Assembly (NCBI GenBank): GCA_002917075.1
Contig: NTMA01000024.1
Coordinates: 62,001 to 126,000, forward strand
DNA: 64,000 bases
Direction: 5' to 3'
Source: Hawksworthiomyces lignivorus
Lineage: Eukaryota; Ascomycota; Sordariomycetes; Ophiostomatales; Ophiostomataceae
Positions 31,855 to 42,200 of the stretch are shown in pieces. Made by a program: the position numbers and the translations under genes. Under the pieces are notes generated by a model. The model did no database searches. It saw only the letters and a program-made list of their open reading frames with translations, and was not told the DNA's origin. Position 1 is the first letter of the stretch. Every line of letters begins with the position of its first letter.

Positions 31855-34110
31855 CTTGGGGAAACCCGCGCCCTCCTGGAAGATGCGCGACACGATCTCG
31901 CGCACGCCGCCGCGCCCCAGGCCGCGCGCCCCGACGCCGCCGCCCTCGCCGCTGCCGTAGGCCAGGTCGGGCAGGACGTGCTGGTCGACCCAGGCGCGCG
32001 TCAGCTGGAGCGCGGGCGGCGGCGCTGGCGGCGCTGAACCCGTGCCCTTGCCTTTTGCCGGGGAGGCCCGCAGGCGCCGCGCCACCCACTCGCCGACGAC
32101 CATGACGCCGCGCAGGTCGCCCTCAGCGGTGCTCTCGGCGCCGCCGCGGCGGGCGTCGAAGCCGGCGGCGCCGGCCATGCCCCAGGCGGCCTCGCACAGC
32201 TTGCGGGCGGCCTCCTTCTCGCAGGGGATGCCCTCCTTCTCAAAGATGGTCTTGAGCCGGGCGACGACGGCGTCGACGCTGGGCTTGCCCACGTGCACGA
32301 TCTCAGCCAGGCCCGACTGGCGCAGCGGCCGCAGCGACGGGTGGTAGACGTCGTTGCAGATGAGGATCAGCGGCCGCATCTGGCGGAAGTCGTCGCCCTT
32401 CTTCTTGGAGCGGCGGCCGGCGGCAGCACCGCCGGCGGCGCTCTGTGCTGCCGCGACGCGCGCCGCGCCCGCGCTGTTCTTCTGGTCCAGCAGCACGAGG
32501 TCGATCAGCGCCTTGACGAAGCCGCCCTCGCCCGAGCTGCCGCTGCCGCCCACAACGCCGTCGACCTCGTCCACGACGACGCACACGGGCCGGGCGACCT
32601 TGGCTGGGCGCGGCGGCGGCGCCGGCTGCTGCTGCTGCTGCTCGTCGGATGTCTTCTTAGCTAGAAGCCCTGCCGCGGATGCCTCTGCCGAAGCAGCAGC
32701 AGGCTTGGCGGCCACCGCCTGTTCCACCGTCTTGACGCTCTCCGTGCCCAGGCTCGTGCGGATGCGCCCATTGACGACGTCGCGGCTGCGGTCGTCGCTC
32801 GCGTTGATCTCCAGCACCTCGTAGCCCGCCTGCCGCGCGCACACGTGCGCCAGTGTGGTCTTGCCCAGCCCCGGCGGGCCCGCCAGGATCAAAATCTTGC
32901 GGTGCGGCTTCTCGTCCGCGCCATCGGCGGCCGACCCATCGCCGCCGCCACCCCCCATACCACCGGCGGCCCGCTGCTGCCGCCGGCGGAGCGCCGCGTC
33001 CAGCTGGCGCGCCCGCGCCGCGTGCGGAAACACGACGGGGTCCCAGCGCTTCAGCCACCGCAGCACCAGGCGGTTGGTCAGGTCGTCGCCCACCAGGTCC
33101 ATGAAGCTGCGCGCCCGGTATTTCTCCGTCCACAGCATGGCGGCCTTCTTCTTGCCGCCGCCCTTGCGCTTCGGCGGTTTGCCGTGGTGGTGGCCGCTTG
33201 CGCGACGGCCGCTCTCGTCCTCGACCGACGGCAGAGGCTGCTCAGGCTCTTGCTGCTGCTGCTGCTCCTGCTCTTTCTCCTTTGCCTTTTCCTTCTCTTT
33301 CTTCTCTGCCAGCTCCTTCTGCGCCCCGTCGATCAGCTCGTGGATGTCAATGCCGTAGAAGCTCCGCTTGGCCCGCCCCTCCTTGGTGCGCGACCGGGCG
33401 GCCACCATGGTCTCGTAGGACACGGCCTGGCGGGCACGCCGCTGCCGCACCGGGATGGACCGCCCTGCGCACGTCTGGATGAGGAGGGGCCGCGTCTCCG
33501 CCTCGAGCAGCATGCTCTCGCGTGCGGCGCCGAACAGCAGGTCGTAGCGGTCCTCCTCCTCGCCGTCCATCGCCTCGGCCGCCGGGTCTCGCTGGCCCAT
33601 GCCGTCGAGGCTGTCCTGCTGCGCCTGCTGAAGCGAATCCTCCAGCTGGATTTGCGCATCTGGCAGGTCCTCGTCGCCGTTAGCCTGAGAGAAGAGGCCG
33701 GCGTCGTTTGCGTGGTCCTGTTCCTTGCTGCTTTCTCCGCTATGCTGCTGGTGCTCTCCGGTTGGTTCCAGGAATGATGGCTGTACGTCTCCATCGCGGC
33801 CGCTTGGCTGCTCTAGCATCCGCTTCTTGGCCGGTGGTGGTGACCCGGCCTCATCGTCTACCGCTGTCTTGTTCACAGGGCTGTCGGCGTCCTCGTCGTC
33901 GGAATCGTCGTCCAGGAACCCGCCGAGAGCCCGCTGCTTTCTTGGCGCCGCCATTGCCATTGCCGTGTCTCCTCCAACTGAAGCAGTAGTGTCGTTTCCA
34001 TCGTGTAGTTGCGTCCGCTTGCCAGTAACTGACTGGGTCGTTGCTGCCGCTGGCGACGAGAGAGTGCCGGGAAAGACGGCCGCCATGGGTTGCGAGGCCG
34101 CTGCGAGCAT
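30393..34110 (-). CDS. CTF18: Ctf18-like alternative RFC large subunit
   Basis: Large ATPase subunit of the Ctf18-Dcc1-Ctf8 clamp loader, acting on PCNA at forks in sister-chromatid cohesion and checkpoint signalling (family knowledge). Two exons, 34110-31004 and 30921-30393, joined over an 82-nt intron (GTACGT...TTTTCTAG), give 1211 residues. The N-terminal ~300 residues are acidic and low-complexity (LGGFLDDDSDDED). The RFC core starts at LWTEKYRARSFMDLVGDD (about 327). Walker A GPPGLGKTTLAHV is near 410, then YEVLEINASDDRS. Walker B VCVVVDEVDG is near 507, then LILICNDVYHPSLRPLR. The C-terminal end has the Ctf18-type block KRDFFGRI ... WVTYHEGLNNAVRKPIS, used for Dcc1/Ctf8 binding in this family. 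Without splicing the frame would end in TKKKNVLCRVFF and lose this block, so the intron is well supported. Poly-Ala and poly-Gln expansions lie in the linkers. Confidence 0.95.
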
Positions 34111-34800
34111 CGTAGTATCTGAATTAGGACAAGCAAGATTAATGCTTCATACTTTGTAGCACAGCTGAAGAAGCAAAATAGGCGTTGCCTGAGTATGTTG
34201 AAGCCGTTTCCGAACTGGAAAATTAGTTGCCAACACTACAAGGAGAAGTGGAGAGGTGCCACTCCAATTCCCTGCAGACGAGACATTGTAGCACAGACGC
34301 GTAAATAGCTCCTGCGACGCGTCCCACTTACACGGCCAATTTAGCGCGTCTACTTAAATGCACCATTCACGTGGTTTATCACATGACATAGAAAAAAGGA
34401 CATACTTCCCACTCTGTACTCCGTACTTTGCTCTTTTTTGCTTTGCATCACCACCATTAAACTAGCATTATATTTGTTTGTGATCCTTTTCTTGTTACAG
34501 TAATAGGCGAAATGGGTGTCGCGAATGACAGATAGCTTTATTAAAAATTGGTGTGGTTTGGCCTGTGGCTATTAGTGTCGCATCGGGTCCTTAATTAAGG
34601 CCCAGCCTGCTAATGGTTTGTACTGTAATAGCTCTTAGGTACACTTACAACAGCAGCAGCTCATACCCAACAAAGGGCGGAAATGGGTCATTTTGGGCCA
34701 GGCCTTTAGCAGCAAATGCTCATTGTAACACGCCTGCATCCCTATCAGCTGGATTTCCCACCCCTAACTTTCCTTCTACAGCAGTACATCGTGTCCCTCA
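34111..34800. other. CTF18 upstream region
   Basis: The 690 bases between the CTF18 start and the 3' end of the BTB gene hold no coding frame. TACTCCGTA (reverse of TACGGAGTA) lies at 34417-34425, about 310 bases upstream of the CTF18 ATG, and ACGCGT occurs twice (34297 and 34317, one reading ACGCGTC), resembling the MluI cell-cycle box of fungal replication genes. Function of both is inference. Confidence 0.5.
34417..34425 (-). repeat. TACGGAGTA motif copy (TACTCCGTA on +)
   Basis: Exact reverse-strand copy in the CTF18 upstream region. Confidence 0.7.
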
Positions 34801-35822
34801 TTAGGTATGTGATTCTTCGCAATCTGCGCAATGGCCACGGATATTCCCATCAACAAGCCAAGTAGTGGTGTATAAACCGTCAAACCGTCTGCATTTTTCG
34901 CACTGGAAAGGAACCATATGCCCAGCGGTAGGTACCAGGTTTAGAAAAGTTGAATCCTTGGTGAGGAGATGGTGAAGGACAACTGCGGATAGTGCCTCAC
35001 ACCCTTGTAAGGCTTTGGTGAATGTCTGATCTCTTAAGACGCAGTAGGCCGTGTCCGAGAGAAAACGAAGAAATGTGTCTCGGACAGGGTTCAAGCCCGG
35101 GGTATCAACGCTGAACACCGCTTTTGCTCCTTCGATATACTCTTCTAGAAAGCCTTTCCATATTTCGTCAGTTGATGGCGGTCTGCTATCCGAACTGTTG
35201 TGGAACGCCTGCTGGATGGATATTGCCACCGGTTTGTAATATCCCCTCAAATAGGTGCAGATATCAAGGACCATCGCGTCCAGGCAGAAGTAATCAGCGA
35301 CGCCACAGAGTCGTGTACCGAAGACGAAGGTATTATTATTGCTGCTAAGACTGTCCCAGTCGCAATCTCAATCTCTCATGTCAGCAGCAGCCAGCTTCTT
35401 CGCCAATAGCGGCCTGGGACTAACCTCCAGTGTACATATAGGTCACTATGTATTGAAAAAGCTCCGGATCTGTCTCTTTCAGATCGAGTGATCTAGTTGC
35501 CGCTTCCTAGTTATGTAGGCATACAATCAGCGCGCTTCTCGTGCTCCGCGCCCCATGCTCAGTCGATATCAAACTACCTACACTGAAATCGCCTTGGAAG
35601 GCCTTTTGAAAGAATCGCGATCTGGGACAAATTATGGCTTGGTGAAGCTTCCACTCCTTTCCCTGACAGGTAACGGTCACATCTGAGAATTCTTCGGTGG
35701 TGAGCAAACTGGAGATGCGGCGTTAGAGAACATGGCTCCTAAACGGTGGGACATGAGGTTAGGTACATCTTGTTCTGGGCAAGAAAGTTCTTGCTCCGGA
35801 CTAATCGATTAACGCTCTGCAT
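34801..35822 (-). CDS. BTB/POZ domain protein, four exons, 276 aa
   Basis: Adaptor-type protein; fungal BTB proteins are often of unknown partner. Reading the minus strand gives exons 35822-35767, 35708-35582, 35506-35425 and 35366-34801. All junctions keep frame with introns of 58, 75 and 58 nt (donors GTACCT, GTAGGT, GTTAGT; intron 1 has a CTAAC branch site). The BTB fold is at about residues 20-95: TTEEFSDVTVTC, KLHQAIICPRSRFFQKAF, then SLDLKETDPELFQYIVTYMY and TGD. Next comes a helical BACK-like stretch (TRLCGVADYFCLDAMVLDI). The C-terminus has two CxxC pairs (CEKCRRFDGLY and CADCEE) that could bind a metal ion, an uncommon addition. The first exon is the least certain. No stop or frameshift is needed, so the gene looks intact. 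Confidence 0.75.
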
Positions 35823-36515
35823 ATTTGCTCTTCTCTCAAAATATGCGCTGATTAGGAAGAAGATTGCGTTGGCATGAATGTGTTCACAGAGTTGGTACTC
35901 TGTTGGACATTCATGACGGGGCTGTCCGCAATGATGTAAGCAAAAAACTAGCTTTGCTGTGACATGAGATTATTATACGATACTCCGTAATTTGAAGCAG
36001 CAGCAGATCACCGGACGTCAAGCCACTTTTACCAAATAAATGAGATTACCTTATAACTTAATAATTGTTATCTAGCCACACCCCCGGCACCCATTTCGCC
36101 TTGTGCTGGAACAGCATTCTACTTTGGTTCGCTCAACAATCGCACGCACAAGTCCACATCATCTGTGCGAGGCGGAATGGGTGTCCTCCTCCAACGGGCT
36201 TAAGCAGCGGATTGTACGAACGCAGCATAGCTCTTTGCGAATTCGGTGTCCCCTTTGTTCATAGATTAAAAAACAGTTTTAGTGTCAAAACCTTGGTGGC
36301 ATAGTACTGAGTATATTCAAGTACACCGGATACAATCGCTCCCAAATTTCTTCTGGAAGAGCTGACCCTCTCCCTTTCGCAAATGAAAACGTTTGCAAGG
36401 CTATTGTACATATGTACAATATATCACGAAGGTACAGCAGCACTTCACTTAAATCAGAGATTATCATCAAGACGCTAACCAGAATAGAGCATCTAGATTC
36501 GACAAAGTTACAGGA
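35823..36515. other. intergenic, AT-rich
   Basis: No gene supported between the 3' end of the 192-aa orphan gene and the BTB gene. TACTCCGTA occurs at 35981-35989, about 160 bases upstream of the BTB start. Confidence 0.5.
35981..35989 (-). repeat. TACGGAGTA motif copy (TACTCCGTA on +)
   Basis: Exact reverse-strand copy, upstream of the BTB gene. Confidence 0.7.
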
Positions 36516-37149
36516 TCATCTTTGCTCTTTTATGAGCTGATCAACTTTAGCCACTAATCCAGGTTCTAAATTACCTTTGAGCCAAGCTACTACGTCTTCC
36601 CGCTCTTGTAATAATGCTACCTCAGCTTTGCGAAGCTTCATATTGTAGCATAACCTCGCTCGAATAAGCTCGCGGCGCACGTCGATGCTCGGCGGTTTTG
36701 TCGAGACTGCCGGCCTAAGTGGGACTTTGACCGTTTCATTTCTTACAGAGAACGGGTACTCTTTCAGCAGTATGCTCTGCAGAGCCGGCGGTATAGGACC
36801 TTCAACATGTTGACTAAGGTGACATTAGATGTTATTAAGAAAAACGGCAAAATGAGACATTCTCTTACAATTCTTTTCCATCCCATCGATACCAAGAAAC
36901 TGGGATATCAGTAATGGATAAGTCTGCCGCATCACCATGGTCGATAAGAAAATAGCACTTGCGGTTTTGACAACCAAAATTGTCACCGCGCTGATAGCAT
37001 CGATCTCGCGAGGCGTCAAAATCTCGATGTAGGTGGTGCTGGCATATTAAATTTCTCATAAGCCTGCAGCTTTCATGGTAATCATTTCCAGGAACAAGAT
37101 GTGTTTTGGTTGCAACAAGTATGCGCCCCGTGCCCTCAAAAGTCGCCAT
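36516..37149 (-). CDS. orphan two-exon protein, 192 aa
   Basis: Exon 1 (37149-36869) starts at an ATG and ends at a GTAAGA donor. Exon 2 (36813-36516) follows a CACCTTAG acceptor and has no internal ATG, so it is easily missed. The join (WDGKEF then QHVEGPIPPAL) keeps frame and gives 192 residues. The N-terminal half holds a Cys/His-rich patch (CRLMRNLICQHHLHRDF, then CYQRGDNFGCQNRKCYF), which could coordinate metal or form disulfides. The C-terminal half is a charged helix (LRKAEVALLQEREDVVAWLK). No signal peptide. I do not recognise the family. Open frame upstream (about 37310-37470, minus) with a CDNC motif could be a further 5' exon or a remnant, so the start is provisional. Confidence 0.55.
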
Positions 37150-37689
37150 AATGCTATGAGGAATTTTTTTTAGAACGAAAAGTAGTGTCCTGGGTTAAAT
37201 AAATACAGAACGGAATACAGAATAGTTATACGAGATAATAATTTCACCGAGGTCTACCACTACTTACAGCGCTGCCAGCTATTGCCAGCCTTTATACATC
37301 TAAACCATCAGTATCAGGCGGCGTAGGCAGATGCGCACAATTGTCGCATCTTCCTGTGTCTTCTTGCGTATCGTGTTGAGCTTCTTGATCATAATTAATA
37401 CATTCTTCGGAGCCTTCTACGTTCGGAGCCGGGTGCGCTTCGATCCAGTCCGTGCAAGGAATAAATGCCTTGAAAGTAAGATGGTTACAGGACCATCTAA
37501 AGCTGGATGGGTTTCTTCAAAACTAATGAGAGCGAGACGGGCTGATCCCTCGACTCTACCACCAAGACCACTACAACTCAACTGAACTACCCAGAGCAGC
37601 TTTGTAAACGCTGATCTGGGAATTCCTCAGTCGTCTTGCTTCAGGGAGTGTATGAAGCTGCCTCTCTTGCTGCGTAGTTGGCTAAGTTA
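37150..37689. other. intergenic with possible minus-strand exon remnants
   Basis: Two short open minus-strand stretches lie in different frames, about 37560-37470 (reads LALISFEETHPALDGPV) and 37470-37310 (reads CTDWIEAHPAPNVEGSEE, then CDNCAHLPTPPDTDGLD). They could be exons of the downstream orphan gene or parts of the decayed tract. I could not build a consistent model. Confidence 0.35.
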
Positions 37690-38836
37690 TGTGATGAGTC
37701 TGCAGTAGCCTTGGGGCCGGGTCGGCCTCTGGCCGTAAGCTAGAGGCTGTTGGCTATCTGACGTTTTGTAGTCATTGGTATCACTCCGCAACCAGCACCA
37801 CTTGCACTCAAACTGAGGAAGATAGGCTTTTGTATCGCCAGTGGCATCAAGCGTCTCTGGCTTTCCGCATTTGCAGGATAACTCTGACAAGCACACACAG
37901 CTGACGATTCGAAGAACCATAGAGAATGCCAATGTCTGGGCCGCCCTGGTCTCTCATTTCAGAGGCGTCTATGACACCAAAGAGGGTGCGTATTCCATGG
38001 CCCTGGTGTCGTAGAAAGAGCGCCGTATTCGGATCGAAAGAGACCAGCGATCGAGCTCGGTAGTTTGGCCAAGCGTCCTATTGATTCTCTTCCGTGTCGT
38101 CGTCGTTGCTGTCATTGTCGTCGTCGTCGACGTTGGTCCTACCGGCATTGCTATTGTCGACGTTTGTCGCCATAAACGTCCATAAAAGTGTCGCCACGCG
38201 ACGCTGTAGTCCGGACCACGAGGATACCCTCGTCATTCTCGTCCATGTCTGAGGCATCGGCGACATTGTCTGCTTGCGCTAACATGTTCTTGATGGCCGA
38301 ACGCAACTCCTGGCTAACCTCATCATTTGCTGACGTCTGCCGCTAGACCTGTCGGTCGATGATGATGCGCTCGGCGATATTGCCAGGGTTAATAATCTTA
38401 GCAAAATGCGGCTTCAATAGCTGCCCGGAGCGGTCTACTCGAGTGCCGGGTAGCGCTGACCCTAGCGGCCGCAGCACCCAAACCCGCACGGTGTAGGGAG
38501 GAACGTCGACCCCGGGATATGAGATGGAACTACTAGGCATTGTCATTGGCGACTCCATGGACCGTCTTACTTGTGGGTAGCTGTTTGAAAGGGTTGTTAG
38601 GACCGAAACCGCATTAAGCAAGACGGTTTCCGGTAGAGCTACACCTCTGTCGGTCTCAAAGATTGAGACCATGTCCTGGTGTGCCAGGAGGTCTTGCTGC
38701 CCTCTTCACACATCGGACTAAACATAAAACGCCTCATATTGGAAGGCAGATGACATGGACAAGTGCTAATAACGCCCGGTCGAGTGTAGAGGGAAATAAA
38801 CTTGCTTAGAGGAAGTGGGAGCTGTGTAGGTTGCAA
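37690..38836 (-). pseudogene. degenerate protein-coding tract
   Basis: The minus strand reads as protein in five pieces that abut or overlap but change frame or hit stops. They are 38836-38639 (PLSKFISLYTRPGVIST), 38672-38346 (SIFETDRGVALPETVLLNAV ... GQLLKPHFAKIINPGNIAER), then TAG at 38345-38343, then 38342-38154 (EVSQELRSAIKNMLAQADNV), a frameshift, an Asp-rich run to TAG at 38080-38078, 38077 to about 37856 (ARSLVSFDPNTALFLRHQGH), another shift, and 37932-37690 with a Cys pattern (SCKCGKPE ... FECKWCW). No convincing introns bridge the breaks. The original family is not recognised. A disabled gene is the simplest reading; a badly read multi-exon gene is the alternative. Confidence 0.45.
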
Positions 38837-39249
38837 AGTTTAGAGAGCTGGAGATGGATGGGAAGAGGGCTTCTTATACTCCATCGGCCGTTTGCTTGAG
38901 CAAACAGAGCCAGAGTTGAGAGGCTTCTAGACTACCTGGCCTACAATGCTTGTTTGCACTACAGTAATCACATGGTTCTAGCAATATGAGATAGGAATGT
39001 TTGAATATATTTGGTCTATTGATAGTCGGACCAACGAATTAAACTGGACAAGGTCATGATATCGAAAGCATGGTGTGCATATGGAAAGGAAAGGTATCTG
39101 ATACTATATGAAAGAAAATCCTGTCACCGTAACTCCCAAAAACCTTTTTCGAATTTCCCGATTTTTGTCATGTCTCGTAATATCCAATCTATGTGTGCTG
39201 CAGCCATTCTGACCGAGGCCGTAGAGCAAAGCGATAAACCACACTGCGT
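38837..39249. other. intergenic
   Basis: AT-rich spacer downstream of the ankyrin gene. No gene seen. Confidence 0.6.
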
Positions 39250-42200
39250 TTACTTGATCTCTCCCATGATGTACCCGGCCACGTTCCGGTTGCTGGGCCC
39301 GCCGTTGGGCATCTGGCTGATGGCGCTGGCCAGCATGCGGCCTTCGGCCAGCCGGGCCATCTCGCGCTTGTTCTGCGCGTAGTCCAGCTTGTCGAGCGAC
39401 TGCCGCTCTTTGATGGCGATGCTGCTGATCTGCTGCGCCGTCTGCACTTGCTGCCAGTTGCGGTGCTGCTCGTGCGTCAGCAGCTGTTGCTGCTTGCGGC
39501 CCTCGATCCGTACCTGCTGCTCGCCCAGCAGCCGGGCCTGCTCCAGGTCGGCTGCGTAGTCGGCCTCGCGGCGCAGGATCACAGCCTGCATGGCCTCGGC
39601 CTCCACAGACGCCTTGAGCCGGTACGCCTCTGCCTCTGCCTGGGACCGCAGGCGCAGGGCCTCGGCTTGCGCTTCCGCTTCGGCCAGCGTCCGCCGCCGC
39701 ATCGCCACCGCCTCTGCCTCTGTTCGTACGCGCGCTGCTTCGGCCTGTGCTTCTGCTTCGGCCAGGGCTCGTCGCCGCATCAAGGCCGCTTCGGCCTCGG
39801 CCCGCTCACGGAGCGCATTCAGCTCGTCTTGCCGGGTCTGTGCGGCTAGCTGCGCCAGCTCTTCCGTGTGGCGCCTGGCACGCGCCCGCTCTTCTTCCTC
39901 GGCGAGTGCACGGTCGATCCGCGCCTGTCGCTCGCGCTCAACACGCTGCAGCTCTTCGGGAACACCTACAGCACCTGCCGGCTGCGGGCCCGAATGTGCA
40001 AAGTATACGTTCTGGGCACGGCTCGTCTTGAGCAAAGCAAGCAGCTTCTCCCGCACGGTAGACGCTGGATGGAGTACGTGTGTCACGTACATCGTAGGCG
40101 AATAGGTACAAACGTCATCGTGATACTGGTTGAAGGTGCTGTTGACAAACTTGTACATGCCCGCCTTCAATAGTGCCTGTGTCGTAGCAACAGCATCATT
40201 AGCCTCTAGCGCGAGCAGCAGCGGAGTTTTGCCGTCCGACCGTAGCTGGATGTCGCTGCCTTGGTCGACGAGGTACGCTATTGAATGATCTAGCTCCTTC
40301 ATTCGTGCGGCGGTCAGCGGGCCGCCATCTGTGCCATGGAGACAGATTTCAGAGAGCGCACTGCGGCCATCATGCTGGGGGCTGGGGAAGTCCACGTCAT
40401 GCCCGTGCTTTACAAGCATCTTCATGGCCTTCAAATTGAGAGCCTGCGCTGCCATGTGAAGCGAGCCGTCATTCTTGGATGGTTCTGCGGCGAGAATATG
40501 CGACATCATCGCCACACCGATGTCACCGCCGGCACGAACTGCCATGAACAGCGGCGTGTTTCCTAGGTGGTCTGCCACGTCTACTTCGGCGCCGTTCTGA
40601 ATTAGCAGGCTGACTACATCAGGGCGCCTCTGTTGAATAGCAAGCATCAAAGGCATGGTCTTCGACACTGGCGTTTCGAAGTTGACTTTGCATCCTCGCT
40701 CGACTAGTAGCTCGATCACTGCGCTGCTAATTTTCTTTTGTGGCTGCAACAGAGCCCAGAAAAGCAAGCTCACTACTTCGTCCTCTTGCACCTCTGGTGC
40801 CACACGCACTGCTGTCATCTGATCATGGTAATAGCCAGCATCCAGGAGAGCTTCCAGAATTCTGACCGACCGAGGATACCGATCCAGCGCTAGAAACAAC
40901 ACCGACTCAAAGTCCGGATGCTTGAACATCACATCCAGGCCATCTTCTGTGCCGTCAATCTTGTGCTCTCGGAAGATCTCGATCAGCTTGACAACATCGT
41001 CTTCATATATCTCCGCGTCAAAGATGTAGGGAAAGGACATGGAAATCGCATCTGCATTTGGCCGGAGAGTGAGAAGCTGTTGAATAATACTGGCGTCACC
41101 CAATCTCGCCGCCACTTGCAAAGGTAGCCCGCAGTCGAAATTGACGTCGGCCTGGTGCTCCACCAGCAGTTGGACAAATTGCTGCGCGATGGCGTCTTTT
41201 TCGGTCGCGCAATAGTCGATAGCCGTGACAAGAACTGCACCCAAGTTGTCGCTTGGTGCGCCCTTGTCGAGAAGTAGTTTTGCGGTAGCCAAACCGCTGT
41301 CAGAAAGCCAGATGTCGACACGGCTCGCTGTGAATGTTTCCGTAAACGCATAGCCGAGGTCTTCTCTAGGTACTTCTGACGCTATGCAGAGCTCCAATAT
41401 GGGAACCTGGCATCTGTAGGCTGCATTCACGAGAGTCTGACAGCCGTCTGCCAGGGGCGACGCTCCATGTGTGAGGAGCAGCCGGACCATGTCTATGCTG
41501 GGATTTTCCTCTTTCACGGCCTTGTTCAATGCGATGTGTACAGCTTCGGACGGCTGCAGACCAGCCTCGAAGAGCCACTGCATGATCTGGTATCTGGGCT
41601 CTCCGCTCAGCATCCAGCTTGCTTTCAGCGCGCGAGCCATGGTTTCCTGGGACGGCCGCTGCTGCTTATCTTCATCTATGACGTCAGCAGGTACATCACC
41701 GGAGACTCCGAGCAGAAGCTTCAAAATAGGAAGAAACCCGTTGCGCGTGCTGGTCCACACAGCTTCACCATTCTTGTAGTCGGTGCTTGCCCCATGCTTA
41801 AGCAAGAGCTGAACAAGATCGACCCCGTCGTCGCCATAACTCGCAGACGCAATAAGTTCTTTGTCGACGGGTTCGCCGGACACGCCCTTCTCCAAGAGCA
41901 GGCGGAAGATGGCCTCTCGTGCCTTTAGGTCCTCCACCTTCCCAGCTTCTTGGAACCCCCGCTGCAGAGTTGTGCTGCTTGGCGCGGATGGGCTATTCAG
42001 CAGCATCTGCAGGACTCCGGAGCCGCCGGAACGACAGGCGAGGACGATGGCCTCTCCGTCATTGTGGTCGGCGCTAGCGCCATTTGCAAGAAGAATGCTG
42101 CCGAGGCTTAGGTCCGCGTCGGCTGCGGCAGACAGCAGAGCATTCGAAACAGCTGCTCCGCCTGCTCCGGCCTCCACTAGGAGGGCGCATAGGTCTTGGC

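Noticed and set aside
30853..33777. Long + frames (222, 186, 153 and 310 codons) opposite CTF18
   Set aside because: Antisense shadows with low-complexity composition over a confidently identified AAA+ gene.
35507..35707. Calling the BTB gene a pseudogene because the frame breaks after the first BTB strand
   Set aside because: Four exons with consensus splice sites and matching phases restore a full BTB domain.
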